This document shows positions 1 to 5,432 of a stretch of 9,923 bases of DNA, one piece after another; positions within the stretch are counted from its first letter, which is position 1; every line of letters starts with the position of its first letter. The position numbers and the translations under genes were made by a program. The stretch spans positions 22,322 through 32,244 of the forward strand of contig MHIR01000071.1 of the NCBI GenBank assembly GCA_001817615.1, in the 5' to 3' direction. Below the pieces are notes generated by a model. That model made no database searches. It saw only the letters and a program-made list of their open reading frames with translations, and was not told where the DNA came from. The stretch is from Candidatus Buchananbacteria bacterium RIFCSPLOWO2_02_FULL_46_11b. GTDB taxonomy: Bacteria > Patescibacteriota > Patescibacteriia > Buchananbacterales > UBA6539.

Positions 1-117
1 AAATACGTTTCGCTTAAAGACACCGTCAAAAGCTTCAAAGAAATTCTTGAAGGCAAATATGACGACGTGCCGGAACAGGATTTCTACATGAAAGGCGGGA
101 TTGACGAGGTGCGTTAA
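1..117 (+). CDS. atpD: F1 ATP synthase subunit beta, C-terminal end (partial)
   Basis: This is the last 38 codons of a gene that begins upstream of the window, ending in TAA at 115-117. The translated tail contains SLKDTVKSFKEILEGKYDD followed by VPEQDFYMKGGIDEV, the conserved C-terminal helix and end of the F-type ATP synthase beta subunit. The beta subunit is the catalytic nucleotide-binding subunit of the F1 head. All catalytic motifs lie outside the window, so identity rests on this tail and on atpC following 86 bp downstream, which is the usual atpD-atpC order at the end of atp operons. No truncation or frameshift is seen in the visible part. Confidence 0.93.
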   Translation, partial: KYVSLKDTVKSFKEILEGKYDDVPEQDFYMKGGIDEVR

Positions 118-164
118 ATATCTCTCTAATTATAATCAAATAAAACGAATTATGCCCCAATGCC

Positions 165-198
165 ATTCGTAGATTCGGATAATTCGTAGATTAGGATC
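165..198. repeat. 17-nt tandem direct repeat, two copies, upstream of atpC
   Basis: Two adjacent 17-nt units, attcgtagattcggata (165-181) and attcgtagattaggatc (182-198), differ at only a few positions. The array fills much of the atpD-atpC spacer and ends 5 nt before the atpC start codon, so it would be part of the transcribed leader between the two cistrons. Confidence 0.75.
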
Positions 199-203
199 GG
201 CTT

Positions 204-647
204 ATGCCAAAAATTAAATTCAAAATCGTCACGCCGGAAAAAGTGGTTTACGAAAACGAAATTGACCAGATCACCCTGCCGACGCAAAGCGGCGAAATTA
301 CCGTCTTGCCCCACCATATCCCTTTGCTTTCCGCCCTTAAGGCCGGCGAGCTGGTAGTGAAAACCGGAAACCGGGAAATTTCCTTAGTGATCGCCGGCGG
401 TTTTGCCGAAATCAGGAAGAATGAAGTGATTGTTTTGACGGAAAACGCCGAACGGGCCGAAGAAATTGACGAACCGCGCGCCGAAGAAGCCAGAAAACGC
501 GCCCAAAATCTTTTGGCCCAGGCTAAAAATAAGGAGGCGGTGGATTACACCGGTTTGGCCGCCAAAATGGAAAAAGAACTGGCGCGGCTTAAAGTCGTCA
601 GAAAAAGAAAGCACGGAGTTAGTCCAACCATTAAAACCGAGGAATAG
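204..647 (+). CDS. atpC: F1 ATP synthase subunit epsilon
   Basis: The product is 147 residues, slightly longer than the usual 130-140. It is the epsilon subunit of the F1 central stalk, which links gamma to the c-ring and can inhibit ATP hydrolysis. Residues about 1-85 match the N-terminal beta-sandwich: TPEKVVYENE near the start, then LPTQSGEITVLPHHIPLLSA and GGFAEIRKNEVIVLTENAE. Residues about 88-135 form the two-helix C-terminal domain, rich in Ala, Glu, Lys and Arg (RAEEARKRAQNLLAQAK, then MEKELARLKVVRKRK). The extra length is a polar tail after residue 135. ATG 204 is the first sensible start, giving the family N-terminus MPKIKFKIVTPE; only a weak AGGA lies upstream. It follows atpD by 86 bp on the same strand, so co-transcription is expected. 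Confidence 0.95.
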   Translation: MPKIKFKIVTPEKVVYENEIDQITLPTQSGEITVLPHHIPLLSALKAGELVVKTGNREISLVIAGGFAEIRKNEVIVLTENAERAEEIDEPRAEEARKRAQNLLAQAKNKEAVDYTGLAAKMEKELARLKVVRKRKHGVSPTIKTEE

Positions 648-659
648 CAAGAATATAAT
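631..659 (+). promoter_or_regulatory. Probable sigma70-type promoter for the carbonic-anhydrase-like gene
   Basis: TTAAAA (631-636, four of six matches to TTGACA) is followed after exactly 17 nt by a perfect TATAAT (654-659). The -35 lies in the last codons of atpC and the -10 in the spacer, about 33 nt before the ATG at 693. It would let the downstream gene be transcribed independently of the atp operon. The match is seen in the sequence; promoter activity is inferred. Confidence 0.5.
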
Positions 660-692
660 ATTCAACGCTCTTAGTAATAAAAGGAGAAACAA

Positions 693-1103
693 ATGAGCCA
701 CCATTGCCAAGCTTTAATCATCCGCTGTATGGATTTTCGCCTGACCGCCGGCCTGCCAAAATTATTGGAAAAAGCCGGTTATCCGGCCGGCGGCTATGAC
801 CTGGTCTCGGCCGCCGGCGCGGGCAAAGATTTATTGTCCGCCGAACCAGGGGAAGCGAACTTTTTATTGAAACAAATTCGCCTCTCGCAAAAGCTCCATG
901 ACGCCAAAGAAATCGTCGTTTTGCACCACGACAACTGCGGCGCTTACGGCCTGGCCGATCCGGCCGAAGAAGAAGCGGCTCATAAAAAAGACCTGGCTGA
1001 AATTAAAGATCTTTTGCGGGCGAATTTTCCCGGGCTGGAAGTAAAAATGTACCTTATCAGGGGGGTTAAGGAAGGAAATTTAAGCCTAGAGGAAATTAAA
1101 TAA
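693..1103 (+). CDS. Short beta-carbonic-anhydrase-like zinc protein
   Basis: This 136-residue protein carries the two metal motifs of beta-carbonic anhydrases. RCMDFR at 11-16 gives Cys12 with an Asp14-Arg16 dyad, and HHDNCGAYG at 78-86 gives His79 and Cys82 in the H-x2-C pattern. Beta enzymes use Cys, His, Cys zinc ligands to interconvert CO2 and bicarbonate, and all three are present. SAAGAGKDL near residues 39-47 resembles the glycine/alanine-rich strand after the first motif. It is shorter than classical beta enzymes (about 190-230 residues), ending soon after the core strands. The ATG at 693 has a strong AAGGAG (681-686) six nt upstream. No signal peptide is seen, so it is probably cytoplasmic. 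It has its own likely promoter and terminator, so it is probably monocistronic. The fold family is fairly sure; catalytic activity on CO2 is inferred, and a binding or other hydratase role is possible. Confidence 0.82.
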   Translation: MSHHCQALIIRCMDFRLTAGLPKLLEKAGYPAGGYDLVSAAGAGKDLLSAEPGEANFLLKQIRLSQKLHDAKEIVVLHHDNCGAYGLADPAEEEAAHKKDLAEIKDLLRANFPGLEVKMYLIRGVKEGNLSLEEIK

Positions 1104-1123
1104 ATTTAATAAGAACGACAAGC

Positions 1124-1152
1124 CCGGGATGCGCAAGCGTCCCGGTTTTTTT
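1124..1152 (+). terminator. Rho-independent terminator after the carbonic-anhydrase-like gene
   Basis: A 9-bp stem, ccgggatgc (1124-1132) with gcgtcccgg (1137-1145), includes one G-U pair and closes a GCAA tetraloop. Seven T residues follow directly (1146-1152). This is a textbook intrinsic terminator 20 nt after the stop codon at 1103. Confidence 0.93.
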
Positions 1153-1217
1153 ACTCCTACGAAGTATAAATTCGCAGACGTATAAACACAAAACCTGATT
1201 TTCATTACCTCTAAAAC

Positions 1218-1246
1218 TTGACAGAAATGCTAAAATATGCTAATAT
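1218..1246 (+). promoter_or_regulatory. Strong sigma70-type promoter with extended -10
   Basis: A perfect -35 TTGACA (1218-1223) is followed after 17 nt by TAATAT (1241-1246), preceded by the TG-n extension (TG at 1238-1239). It lies just after the preceding terminator and about 65 nt before the first start codon of the peptide/transglycosylase unit, so it is very likely the promoter of that unit. Confidence 0.85.
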
Positions 1247-1311
1247 ATAAAGTCAGAAATACTGGTAAAAACAACGGGAAAAACCAAAATGTAGGTAGAA
1301 GGAGAAAAACC

Positions 1312-1434
1312 ATGAAAAAACGCGGATTGTTGAGTAAAGTCATGTACTGGTTGTATGCGAAAACGGCCGGTCAAAGCACTTGCCTGCCGCCCAAGAATCG
1401 GCGCGATCGGCGCAAAGAAAGGAGGACGGTATGA
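1312..1434 (+). CDS. Small basic peptide of 40 residues, coupled to the lytic transglycosylase
   Basis: I do not recognise this peptide. It starts at ATG 1312 behind AAGGAG (1299-1304, spacing 7 nt) and a strong promoter. Its TGA stop overlaps the next start codon as ATGA (1431-1434). The first half (MKKRGLLSKVMYWLYAK) is amphipathic with a short hydrophobic stretch. The second half is strongly basic (KNRRDRRKERR), with one cysteine (Cys24). The hydrophobic run is too short for a clear membrane helix. The sequence encoding the C-terminus also contains the AAAGGAGG used by the next gene, so ribosomes finishing this peptide would end at the next start. That arrangement fits translational coupling or a leader peptide. 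Signals and overlap are seen directly; production and function of the peptide are inferred. Confidence 0.68.
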   Translation: MKKRGLLSKVMYWLYAKTAGQSTCLPPKNRRDRRKERRTV

Positions 1435-2237
1435 AGTCGGAAAAGATGGGTTTTGCTTTGCTTCTGGCGCTGGCATTTACCTCTTATATGATAATCAGCA
1501 GCGCCATGGCGCCAAAGCCGGTCTTTGCCTCAATTGAAGGGCGGGAATATCCGGCGCCGGACAAAGTCAGCGCGCCACCGGAAATCCCGAAGCAAAACTC
1601 GATTGAGTATTTGCTCGGGGACGCCGAAGCGCGCCGTCAGCTGGCGCTGGAAACAGCCCGGTTGCAGGCCGCCGTGGACAAGAGGCGGGCCGAGGAAGTG
1701 GCCAAGCGGCTGCAATCAATGGCTCCGGTACCAAACGATTTTCCGGAAACCGAAGCCATGGAAGCGCTGCTTTTAGCCGAGGATTATTCCGGCGTCCATT
1801 GGGAGGTCCTGGATGCCACCCACCGTCAGGAAACTCGGGCGGGAAAATTCCTGGGACACTGCCGGCCCTGGCAGGTCATGAGCCGCGGCCAGTACGCCGC
1901 CTTTCTCAAGATCTGCAAGGTCACGGGCCGCGACCCGAAACAGCAAGTCTGCTCCAGTAAAGGAGCCATCGGGCAGATGCAATTTTTGCCCAAGACTTGG
2001 GTGGCCGAAGGCAAGGACGGAAACGGCGACGGCGTGATTGACCCCTGGTGTCCGCAAGACGCCATTATATCCGCCGGCCAGTTCCTGGCCAAACATGGCT
2101 ACGAGACTAACCCGGACAAAGCGATTGCCTACTATAATGGAGGCAATAATCGCGGCCCGGCAGTCAAACGGTATGTCGCCGAGGTGAAAGCCAGGGCGGC
2201 CAAGGCGGCAAGCCAAAGCCGCAAAAAAGATCATTGA
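1431..2237 (+). CDS. Exported MltB/Slt35-type lytic murein transglycosylase
   Basis: This 268-residue enzyme should cleave peptidoglycan glycan strands with formation of 1,6-anhydro-muramyl ends. ATG 1431 is chosen over the upstream TTG at 1380 because AAAGGAGG lies at 1417-1424 and the start gives a proper signal segment: charged MKSEK, then a hydrophobic run to about residue 25, with possible cleavage after AMA (27) or VFA (33). Residues about 60-97 are a charged Ala/Glu/Arg-rich helix, perhaps a coiled coil. The catalytic domain spans about 118-245. ETRAG at 134-138 matches the Slt35 ETRWG motif, making Glu134 the likely catalytic acid. GAIGQMQFLPKTW at 178-190 is the substrate-groove motif. 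DGNGDGVIDPW at 196-206 resembles the EF-hand-like calcium loop of Slt35. AIAYYNGG (231-238) ends the core. Four cysteines (144, 162, 174, 207) could form disulfides outside the membrane. It is co-transcribed with the small peptide. Confidence 0.9.
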   Translation: MKSEKMGFALLLALAFTSYMIISSAMAPKPVFASIEGREYPAPDKVSAPPEIPKQNSIEYLLGDAEARRQLALETARLQAAVDKRRAEEVAKRLQSMAPVPNDFPETEAMEALLLAEDYSGVHWEVLDATHRQETRAGKFLGHCRPWQVMSRGQYAAFLKICKVTGRDPKQQVCSSKGAIGQMQFLPKTWVAEGKDGNGDGVIDPWCPQDAIISAGQFLAKHGYETNPDKAIAYYNGGNNRGPAVKRYVAEVKARAAKAASQSRKKDH

Positions 2238-2245
2238 ATCTCGGG

Positions 2246-2280
2246 CGCGGGAACCAGGTTAAAACCTCGGTTCCCGCGTC
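2246..2280 (+). terminator. Stem-loop after the transglycosylase gene, probable terminator
   Basis: Ten continuous pairs, cgcgggaacc (2246-2255) with ggttcccgcg (2269-2278), are extended across a one-base bulge by AGGTT with AACCT (2256-2260, 2263-2267). The hairpin begins 8 nt after the stop. The tail (tcaaactttattt) is only moderately T-rich, so termination is probable rather than certain. Confidence 0.7.
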
Positions 2281-2293
2281 AAACTTTATTTAA

Positions 2294-2366
2294 AGCTTAT
2301 AGCTTTTAGCTGTTAGCTTATAGGGAAATAACTCGCCCCTAAAAGCTAAAAGCTGACGGCTAAAGG
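2294..2366. repeat. Imperfect inverted repeat built from AGCTTATAGCTTTTAG units
   Basis: The left arm 2294-2325 is made of agctta/agcttt/agctgt-type units and ends in tataggg. The right arm 2336-2366 is its imperfect complement (ccctaaaagctaaaagctg onward). A 10-nt loop separates them, giving a long AT-rich hairpin. The words agcttatagcttttag (2294-2309) and agctgttagctt (2308-2319) recur exactly inside the miaB-miaA gene (6187-6202 and 6173-6184). It lies in the 230-nt gap between the transglycosylase gene and gatB, which otherwise holds the preceding terminator and a possible gatB promoter. Confidence 0.8.
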
Positions 2367-2383
2367 CCGAGTGGGACAATCTC

Positions 2384-2412
2384 TTTATTTTTCCAAGTAT
2401 TTATGTTAAAAT
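2384..2412 (+). promoter_or_regulatory. Possible extended -10 promoter for gatB
   Basis: TAAAAT (2407-2412) preceded by TG-n (2404-2405) forms an extended -10. The hexamer 17 nt upstream, TTTATT (2384-2389), is a poor -35 with three of six matches. It lies 55 nt before the gatB start and downstream of a terminator-like stem-loop, so gatB needs a promoter in about this place. Confidence 0.42.
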
Positions 2413-2439
2413 AACCGAGTAATTAACCGGGCTTAAATT

Positions 2440-2462
2440 TACTCCCTACCCCCTACTCCCTA
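2440..2462. repeat. C-rich direct repeat (TACTCCCTA twice) before gatB
   Basis: Two exact copies of tactcccta (2440-2448 and 2454-2462) are separated by five C residues. The array ends 5 nt before the gatB ATG and takes the place where a Shine-Dalgarno would normally be. Confidence 0.65.
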
Positions 2463-2467
2463 ACTTT

Positions 2468-3988
2468 ATGACCCTCACCCCTATAATCGGCCTGGAAATC
2501 CACGTCCAGCTCAAGACTAAATCCAAGATGTTTTGCCGCTGCGATAATTCAGGCGAAAACCAGCCGCCCAATACCACGGTTTGCCCGGTTTGCCTGGGCC
2601 AGCCCGGCACTCTGCCCGTGGCCAACCGCCAGGCGATCGCCTGGTCGGCGATGGCGGCCTTGGCGCTTAACTGCGAAATTCCGGCCATCTCAAAATTTGA
2701 CCGCAAAAGTTATTTCTACCCCGATTTGCCCAAAGGCTATCAAATTTCCCAATTTGACCAGCCCATTGGCTTGCGGGGTTTTTTGGAAATTGAAACCAAA
2801 GACGGCTTAAAAAAAATCAGCATCAACCGCCTGCATCTGGAAGAAGACGCGGCCAAGAATTTCCATTCCGTTGACGGAAAAAATACTTTAGTTGATTATA
2901 ACCGCTCAAGCACCCCTTTAATGGAGATTGTGACCGAGCCGGATTTGCGCGCCGCCGCCCAGGCCAAAACTTTTGTCCAGGAGCTGCGCCTGATTATGCG
3001 CTATTTGGACGTTTCAGACGCGGACATGGAAAAAGGCCATTTGCGCTGCGACGCCAATATTTCTTTGACCGACCAGCTTGCCGATAAAATCGACTATAAA
3101 AAACTTTCGCCGAAAACCGAGGTAAAAAATATCAATTCTTTCCGGGCCGTGGAAAAAGCCATTGAATATGAAATCAAGCGGCAAACCGAACTCTGGCAAG
3201 AAGGCCAGGCGCCCAAGATCCAGTCCACCCGCGGCTGGAACGAAGACAAGGGTGTGACCGAAGAACAGCGCACCAAAGAAGAAGCCTCCGATTACCGCTA
3301 TTTTCCCGAGCCGGATCTGCCCCCAATTAACTTCACCCCGGGCGCGGCCAATGGCTTTGATTTGAAAAAAATAAAAGCTTCCCTGCCCGAACTGCCGCAA
3401 GACAAAAGAAAAAGATTTATCGCCGAATACGGCTTAACGGTTGAAAATGCCCGGATCTTAATCGAAGACAAAAATCTGGCCGCTTATTTTGAGCAGGCAA
3501 TTTCCGAATTGCGCGCCTGGCTGATTTCTCTGGACGAAACCGAAGGCACGCAGGCAGAAATTTGGGAGAAAAACAAGGCTAAACTGGCAAAACTCGCCGG
3601 CAACTGGCTGCTCAACAAGCTTCTGGCCGTCTCGCCTCAAGCCCTGGAAAACGTCGCCCCGGAAAATTTCGCCGAATTCATTACCTTAATCCACGGCAAT
3701 AAAATCAATTCCACCATTGCTCAAAAATTACTGGAAAAAATGGTTCAAACTAAAAAAGATCCATCCGTGATTTTGGACGAAGAAGGCCTGGATAAGGGCG
3801 TGGAACAAAAAGACATTGAAACGATTATTGACCAAATTATCAGTCAAAACCAAAAAGAAGTTGAAGCCTATAAACAGGGCAAAACCACGCTTTTGCAATT
3901 CTTCATCGGCCAGGCCATGCGCCAGACCAAAGGCCAGGCTGACCCGGAAACCTTGAAAAATATTATAACCGGTAAATTGAACAATTAA
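2468..3988 (+). CDS. gatB: Aspartyl/glutamyl-tRNA amidotransferase subunit B
   Basis: This 506-residue protein is the kinase/tRNA-binding subunit of the GatCAB amidotransferase, which makes Gln-tRNA(Gln) and/or Asn-tRNA(Asn) from the mischarged Glu- or Asp-tRNA. Family motifs run in order: IIGLEIHVQLKTKSKMFC at the start; a Cys-x-Cys/Cys-x2-Cys zinc site (Cys23, Cys25, Cys39, Cys42); FYPDLPKGYQISQFDQPI; LHLEEDAAK; and DYNRSSTPLMEIVTEPDLR. SDYRYFPEPDLPP closes the catalytic half. From about residue 300 come the helical and YqeY-like tail domains, ending with the typical FFIGQAMRQTKGQADPETL. Length is a little over the usual 470-490. ATG 2468 gives the family N-terminus; there is no Shine-Dalgarno. 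gatA and gatC are not in this window, so the complex must be encoded in pieces. Target specificity (Gln, Asn or both) cannot be read from gatB. Confidence 0.97.
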   Translation: MTLTPIIGLEIHVQLKTKSKMFCRCDNSGENQPPNTTVCPVCLGQPGTLPVANRQAIAWSAMAALALNCEIPAISKFDRKSYFYPDLPKGYQISQFDQPIGLRGFLEIETKDGLKKISINRLHLEEDAAKNFHSVDGKNTLVDYNRSSTPLMEIVTEPDLRAAAQAKTFVQELRLIMRYLDVSDADMEKGHLRCDANISLTDQLADKIDYKKLSPKTEVKNINSFRAVEKAIEYEIKRQTELWQEGQAPKIQSTRGWNEDKGVTEEQRTKEEASDYRYFPEPDLPPINFTPGAANGFDLKKIKASLPELPQDKRKRFIAEYGLTVENARILIEDKNLAAYFEQAISELRAWLISLDETEGTQAEIWEKNKAKLAKLAGNWLLNKLLAVSPQALENVAPENFAEFITLIHGNKINSTIAQKLLEKMVQTKKDPSVILDEEGLDKGVEQKDIETIIDQIISQNQKEVEAYKQGKTTLLQFFIGQAMRQTKGQADPETLKNIITGKLNN

Positions 3989-4211
3989 TTTTCCGTGTCA
4001 ATCCGCGCCTGTCCCGCACAAAGCCAATAATCCAACTTGAATACAGAAAGAGATAAGGCGAAGCCGATTCCGCGCCCACAAATCTTTTTACAATCACTTA
4101 CTCTATCGCGGGCTTGGTGCGGGGTCTATCCGCTTCTATGGCAATAAATCAATTCAAACTAAAATCTAATAAGAGCTAAATTAATTTATCTTAACTCCTA
4201 ATTTTAAACTT
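3989..4211. other. Intergenic region with a long-range inverted repeat
   Basis: I see no convincing gene here on either strand. cccgcacaaagcc (4013-4025) pairs with ggcttggtgcggg (4111-4123) at 12 of 13 positions across an 85-nt loop. The GC-rich patches (4003-4025, 4060-4080, 4107-4125) contrast with the AT-rich end (4141-4211). No tRNA fold was found by eye on either strand. A weak promoter-like pair, TTCAAA (4153-4158) and TAAATT (4177-4182), precedes the next gene. No intrinsic terminator for gatB is apparent. Confidence 0.4.
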
Positions 4212-4820
4212 ATGGCTTACGTTGAATCCGAAAAAACATTTTCCCCGGAAAAAATAAAAAAATTGGAGGCCGCGATCGCCTTGCTGGAAGACGCGGTTGA
4301 AAGGCACGAACAAACCTTGCCGGACGCGATTTCAACCAAAGAACTTAATGATTTATCCGAAGCCGCGGCTTTATACGAGGAATGCAAAGGCGATTACCAA
4401 TGCGGCCGGGAACATTTAAGATTCGCCCTGGATGATTTCACCCGGCAAATCAAAGATAAACAGCAAGCCGTCAATGAATATAACCGGAAAGTCACCGCCG
4501 CGCCCGAACAGCCACGCAGCAAAAGGCTGGAAGGCTCAAGCGACGCCTTTAAGGAAAGATACAGCCAAGATCCGCTGAAAGATTTAGCCGAAATGAATAA
4601 AAAATACGCGGGCAAGCCGGAAATGATCAGCGACGAAGAAGATAAAATCGCCTGCTATCAAGCCGCCAAACTTCTCTTAAAAGAAGTGAAAAATCCGGTC
4701 AATCCGATAAAACCGGCGGCCAAAGACAAGCCGACCGTGGCTTTCGCCAAACTGGCGGTTTTTGAGCTTCAGGGCGAAGTGGAAGCGCTTTTGGCGGGCA
4801 GAATGGCCGAAGCGGCTTAA
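4212..4820 (+). CDS. Hypothetical helical cytoplasmic protein, 202 residues
   Basis: I do not recognise this family. The product has no signal peptide or membrane segment and is charged and predicted mostly helical. Residues about 11-95 read as two long amphipathic helices (SPEKIKKLEAAIALLEDAVER, then a long Glu/Lys/Gln-rich helix to about 92), possibly a coiled coil. A Pro/Ser-rich linker follows near 97-110, then further helices to the end. There are three cysteines (59, 64, 148), the first two as CKGDYQC, with no paired second half for a metal site. Codon and base usage match the neighbours and the frame is open throughout, supporting a real gene. ATG 4212 is used without a Shine-Dalgarno, in AT-rich leader sequence. 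It lies 19 nt before the next gene, so the two are probably one transcript. Confidence 0.8.
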   Translation: MAYVESEKTFSPEKIKKLEAAIALLEDAVERHEQTLPDAISTKELNDLSEAAALYEECKGDYQCGREHLRFALDDFTRQIKDKQQAVNEYNRKVTAAPEQPRSKRLEGSSDAFKERYSQDPLKDLAEMNKKYAGKPEMISDEEDKIACYQAAKLLLKEVKNPVNPIKPAAKDKPTVAFAKLAVFELQGEVEALLAGRMAEAA

Positions 4821-4839
4821 TTCATTAATTCAATAATAT

Positions 4840-5328
4840 ATGAGCCCGAGAACAATGGAAGGCGGCCCCGGTCTGGCGGACATGGAATTCAAAGCCGACC
4901 AGGAAGAAACCGCGGTTGTCAAGCCAATTGAAGAAGAAGCTAAACTCGCCCAAGCGGTTGATGACATATTTGAACCGAAAAGCGTACAAAAAACGACCAG
5001 AGAATCCCTGGAAGCTTCAAACGCGGGTTATTGGATGAAAGAATACTTTAATAAAGCCAACCGCGACCCCATGAGAACCGACATGATTCCATACGATAAA
5101 CTGGAAAACGCGGCCTTTATCGCTCAGAATTACCTGACGGCGCTGGTTGAACAAGTGAATAATCCAAACGTCAAAATCGGCCGGATTCAAAGCACGGGAG
5201 AAGAAGCGAAAATGAAACAATTCGCCCAATACGTTGTCGGCGAATGGAACCGGGAGAAAGCCCGGCGGATGGCAAGCGCGGCCAGAAAAGCAACTAAGGA
5301 AGCGGGAAGGATGCGGCCGGCGGCTTAA
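4840..5328 (+). CDS. Hypothetical helical cytoplasmic protein, 162 residues
   Basis: I do not recognise this family. The first 60 or so residues are acidic and probably flexible (EEEAKLAQAVDDIFEP). The middle, about 62-115, looks like a compact folded part (YWMKEYFNKANRDPM, then IPYDKLENAAFIAQNYLTALV). The C-terminal 40 residues form a basic helix rich in Arg, Lys and Ala, ending in RPAA. The acidic head and basic tail give an asymmetric charge pattern that could suit binding to nucleic acid or to the acidic partner encoded just upstream; this is inference only. No signal peptide, membrane segment or cysteine is present. ATG 4840 has no Shine-Dalgarno. The gene follows the 202-residue gene by 19 nt and is closed by the terminator at 5351-5379. 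Confidence 0.8.
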   Translation: MSPRTMEGGPGLADMEFKADQEETAVVKPIEEEAKLAQAVDDIFEPKSVQKTTRESLEASNAGYWMKEYFNKANRDPMRTDMIPYDKLENAAFIAQNYLTALVEQVNNPNVKIGRIQSTGEEAKMKQFAQYVVGEWNREKARRMASAARKATKEAGRMRPAA

Positions 5329-5350
5329 CTTTTATAAACTCTTAAATAAC

Positions 5351-5379
5351 AAAAAAACAGGGAGGGTCCCTGTTTTTTT
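5351..5379. terminator. Bidirectional intrinsic terminator between convergent units
   Basis: The stem acaggga (5357-5363) with tccctgt (5367-5373) closes a GGG loop and is flanked by six further A residues on the left and T residues on the right, so pairing can extend across 5351-5379. The T run serves the + strand pair of hypothetical genes; the A run becomes a U run for the - strand miaB-miaA transcript. It sits 22 nt after the stop at 5328 and 53 nt beyond the - strand stop at 5433. Confidence 0.92.
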
Positions 5380-5404
5380 ATTGGTTAAAATTTATTCAAC
5401 TAGT

Positions 5405-5428
5405 TTCATCGCTTCATCGCTCCATCGC
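5405..5428. repeat. 8-nt tandem repeat, three copies (ttcatcgc)
   Basis: Three adjacent 8-nt units (ttcatcgc, ttcatcgc, tccatcgc), one with a single change, lie between the shared terminator and the miaB-miaA stop codon. They fall in the 3' untranslated part of the - strand transcript. Confidence 0.8.
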
Positions 5429-5432
5429 TTTA

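Noticed and set aside
384..710. - strand open frame opposite atpC
   Set aside because: It lies wholly over well-supported + strand genes and shows no family motif; it is a shadow frame.
1380..1430. TTG 1380 as the start of the transglycosylase, adding 17 residues
   Set aside because: The extension has no hydrophobic character and lies inside the upstream peptide gene; ATG 1431 has AAAGGAGG and gives a proper signal segment.
1431..2237. Possible loss of the catalytic glutamate in the transglycosylase, because no Glu precedes the GAIGQMQ motif as in Slt70-type enzymes
   Set aside because: The protein follows the MltB/Slt35 pattern, where the catalytic Glu lies further upstream in an ETRWG motif; ETRAG with Glu134 is present at the expected place.
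4060..4125. tRNA-like segment (gattccgcgccca) after gatB
   Set aside because: No matching acceptor strand, anticodon arm or proper T-arm could be found on either strand.
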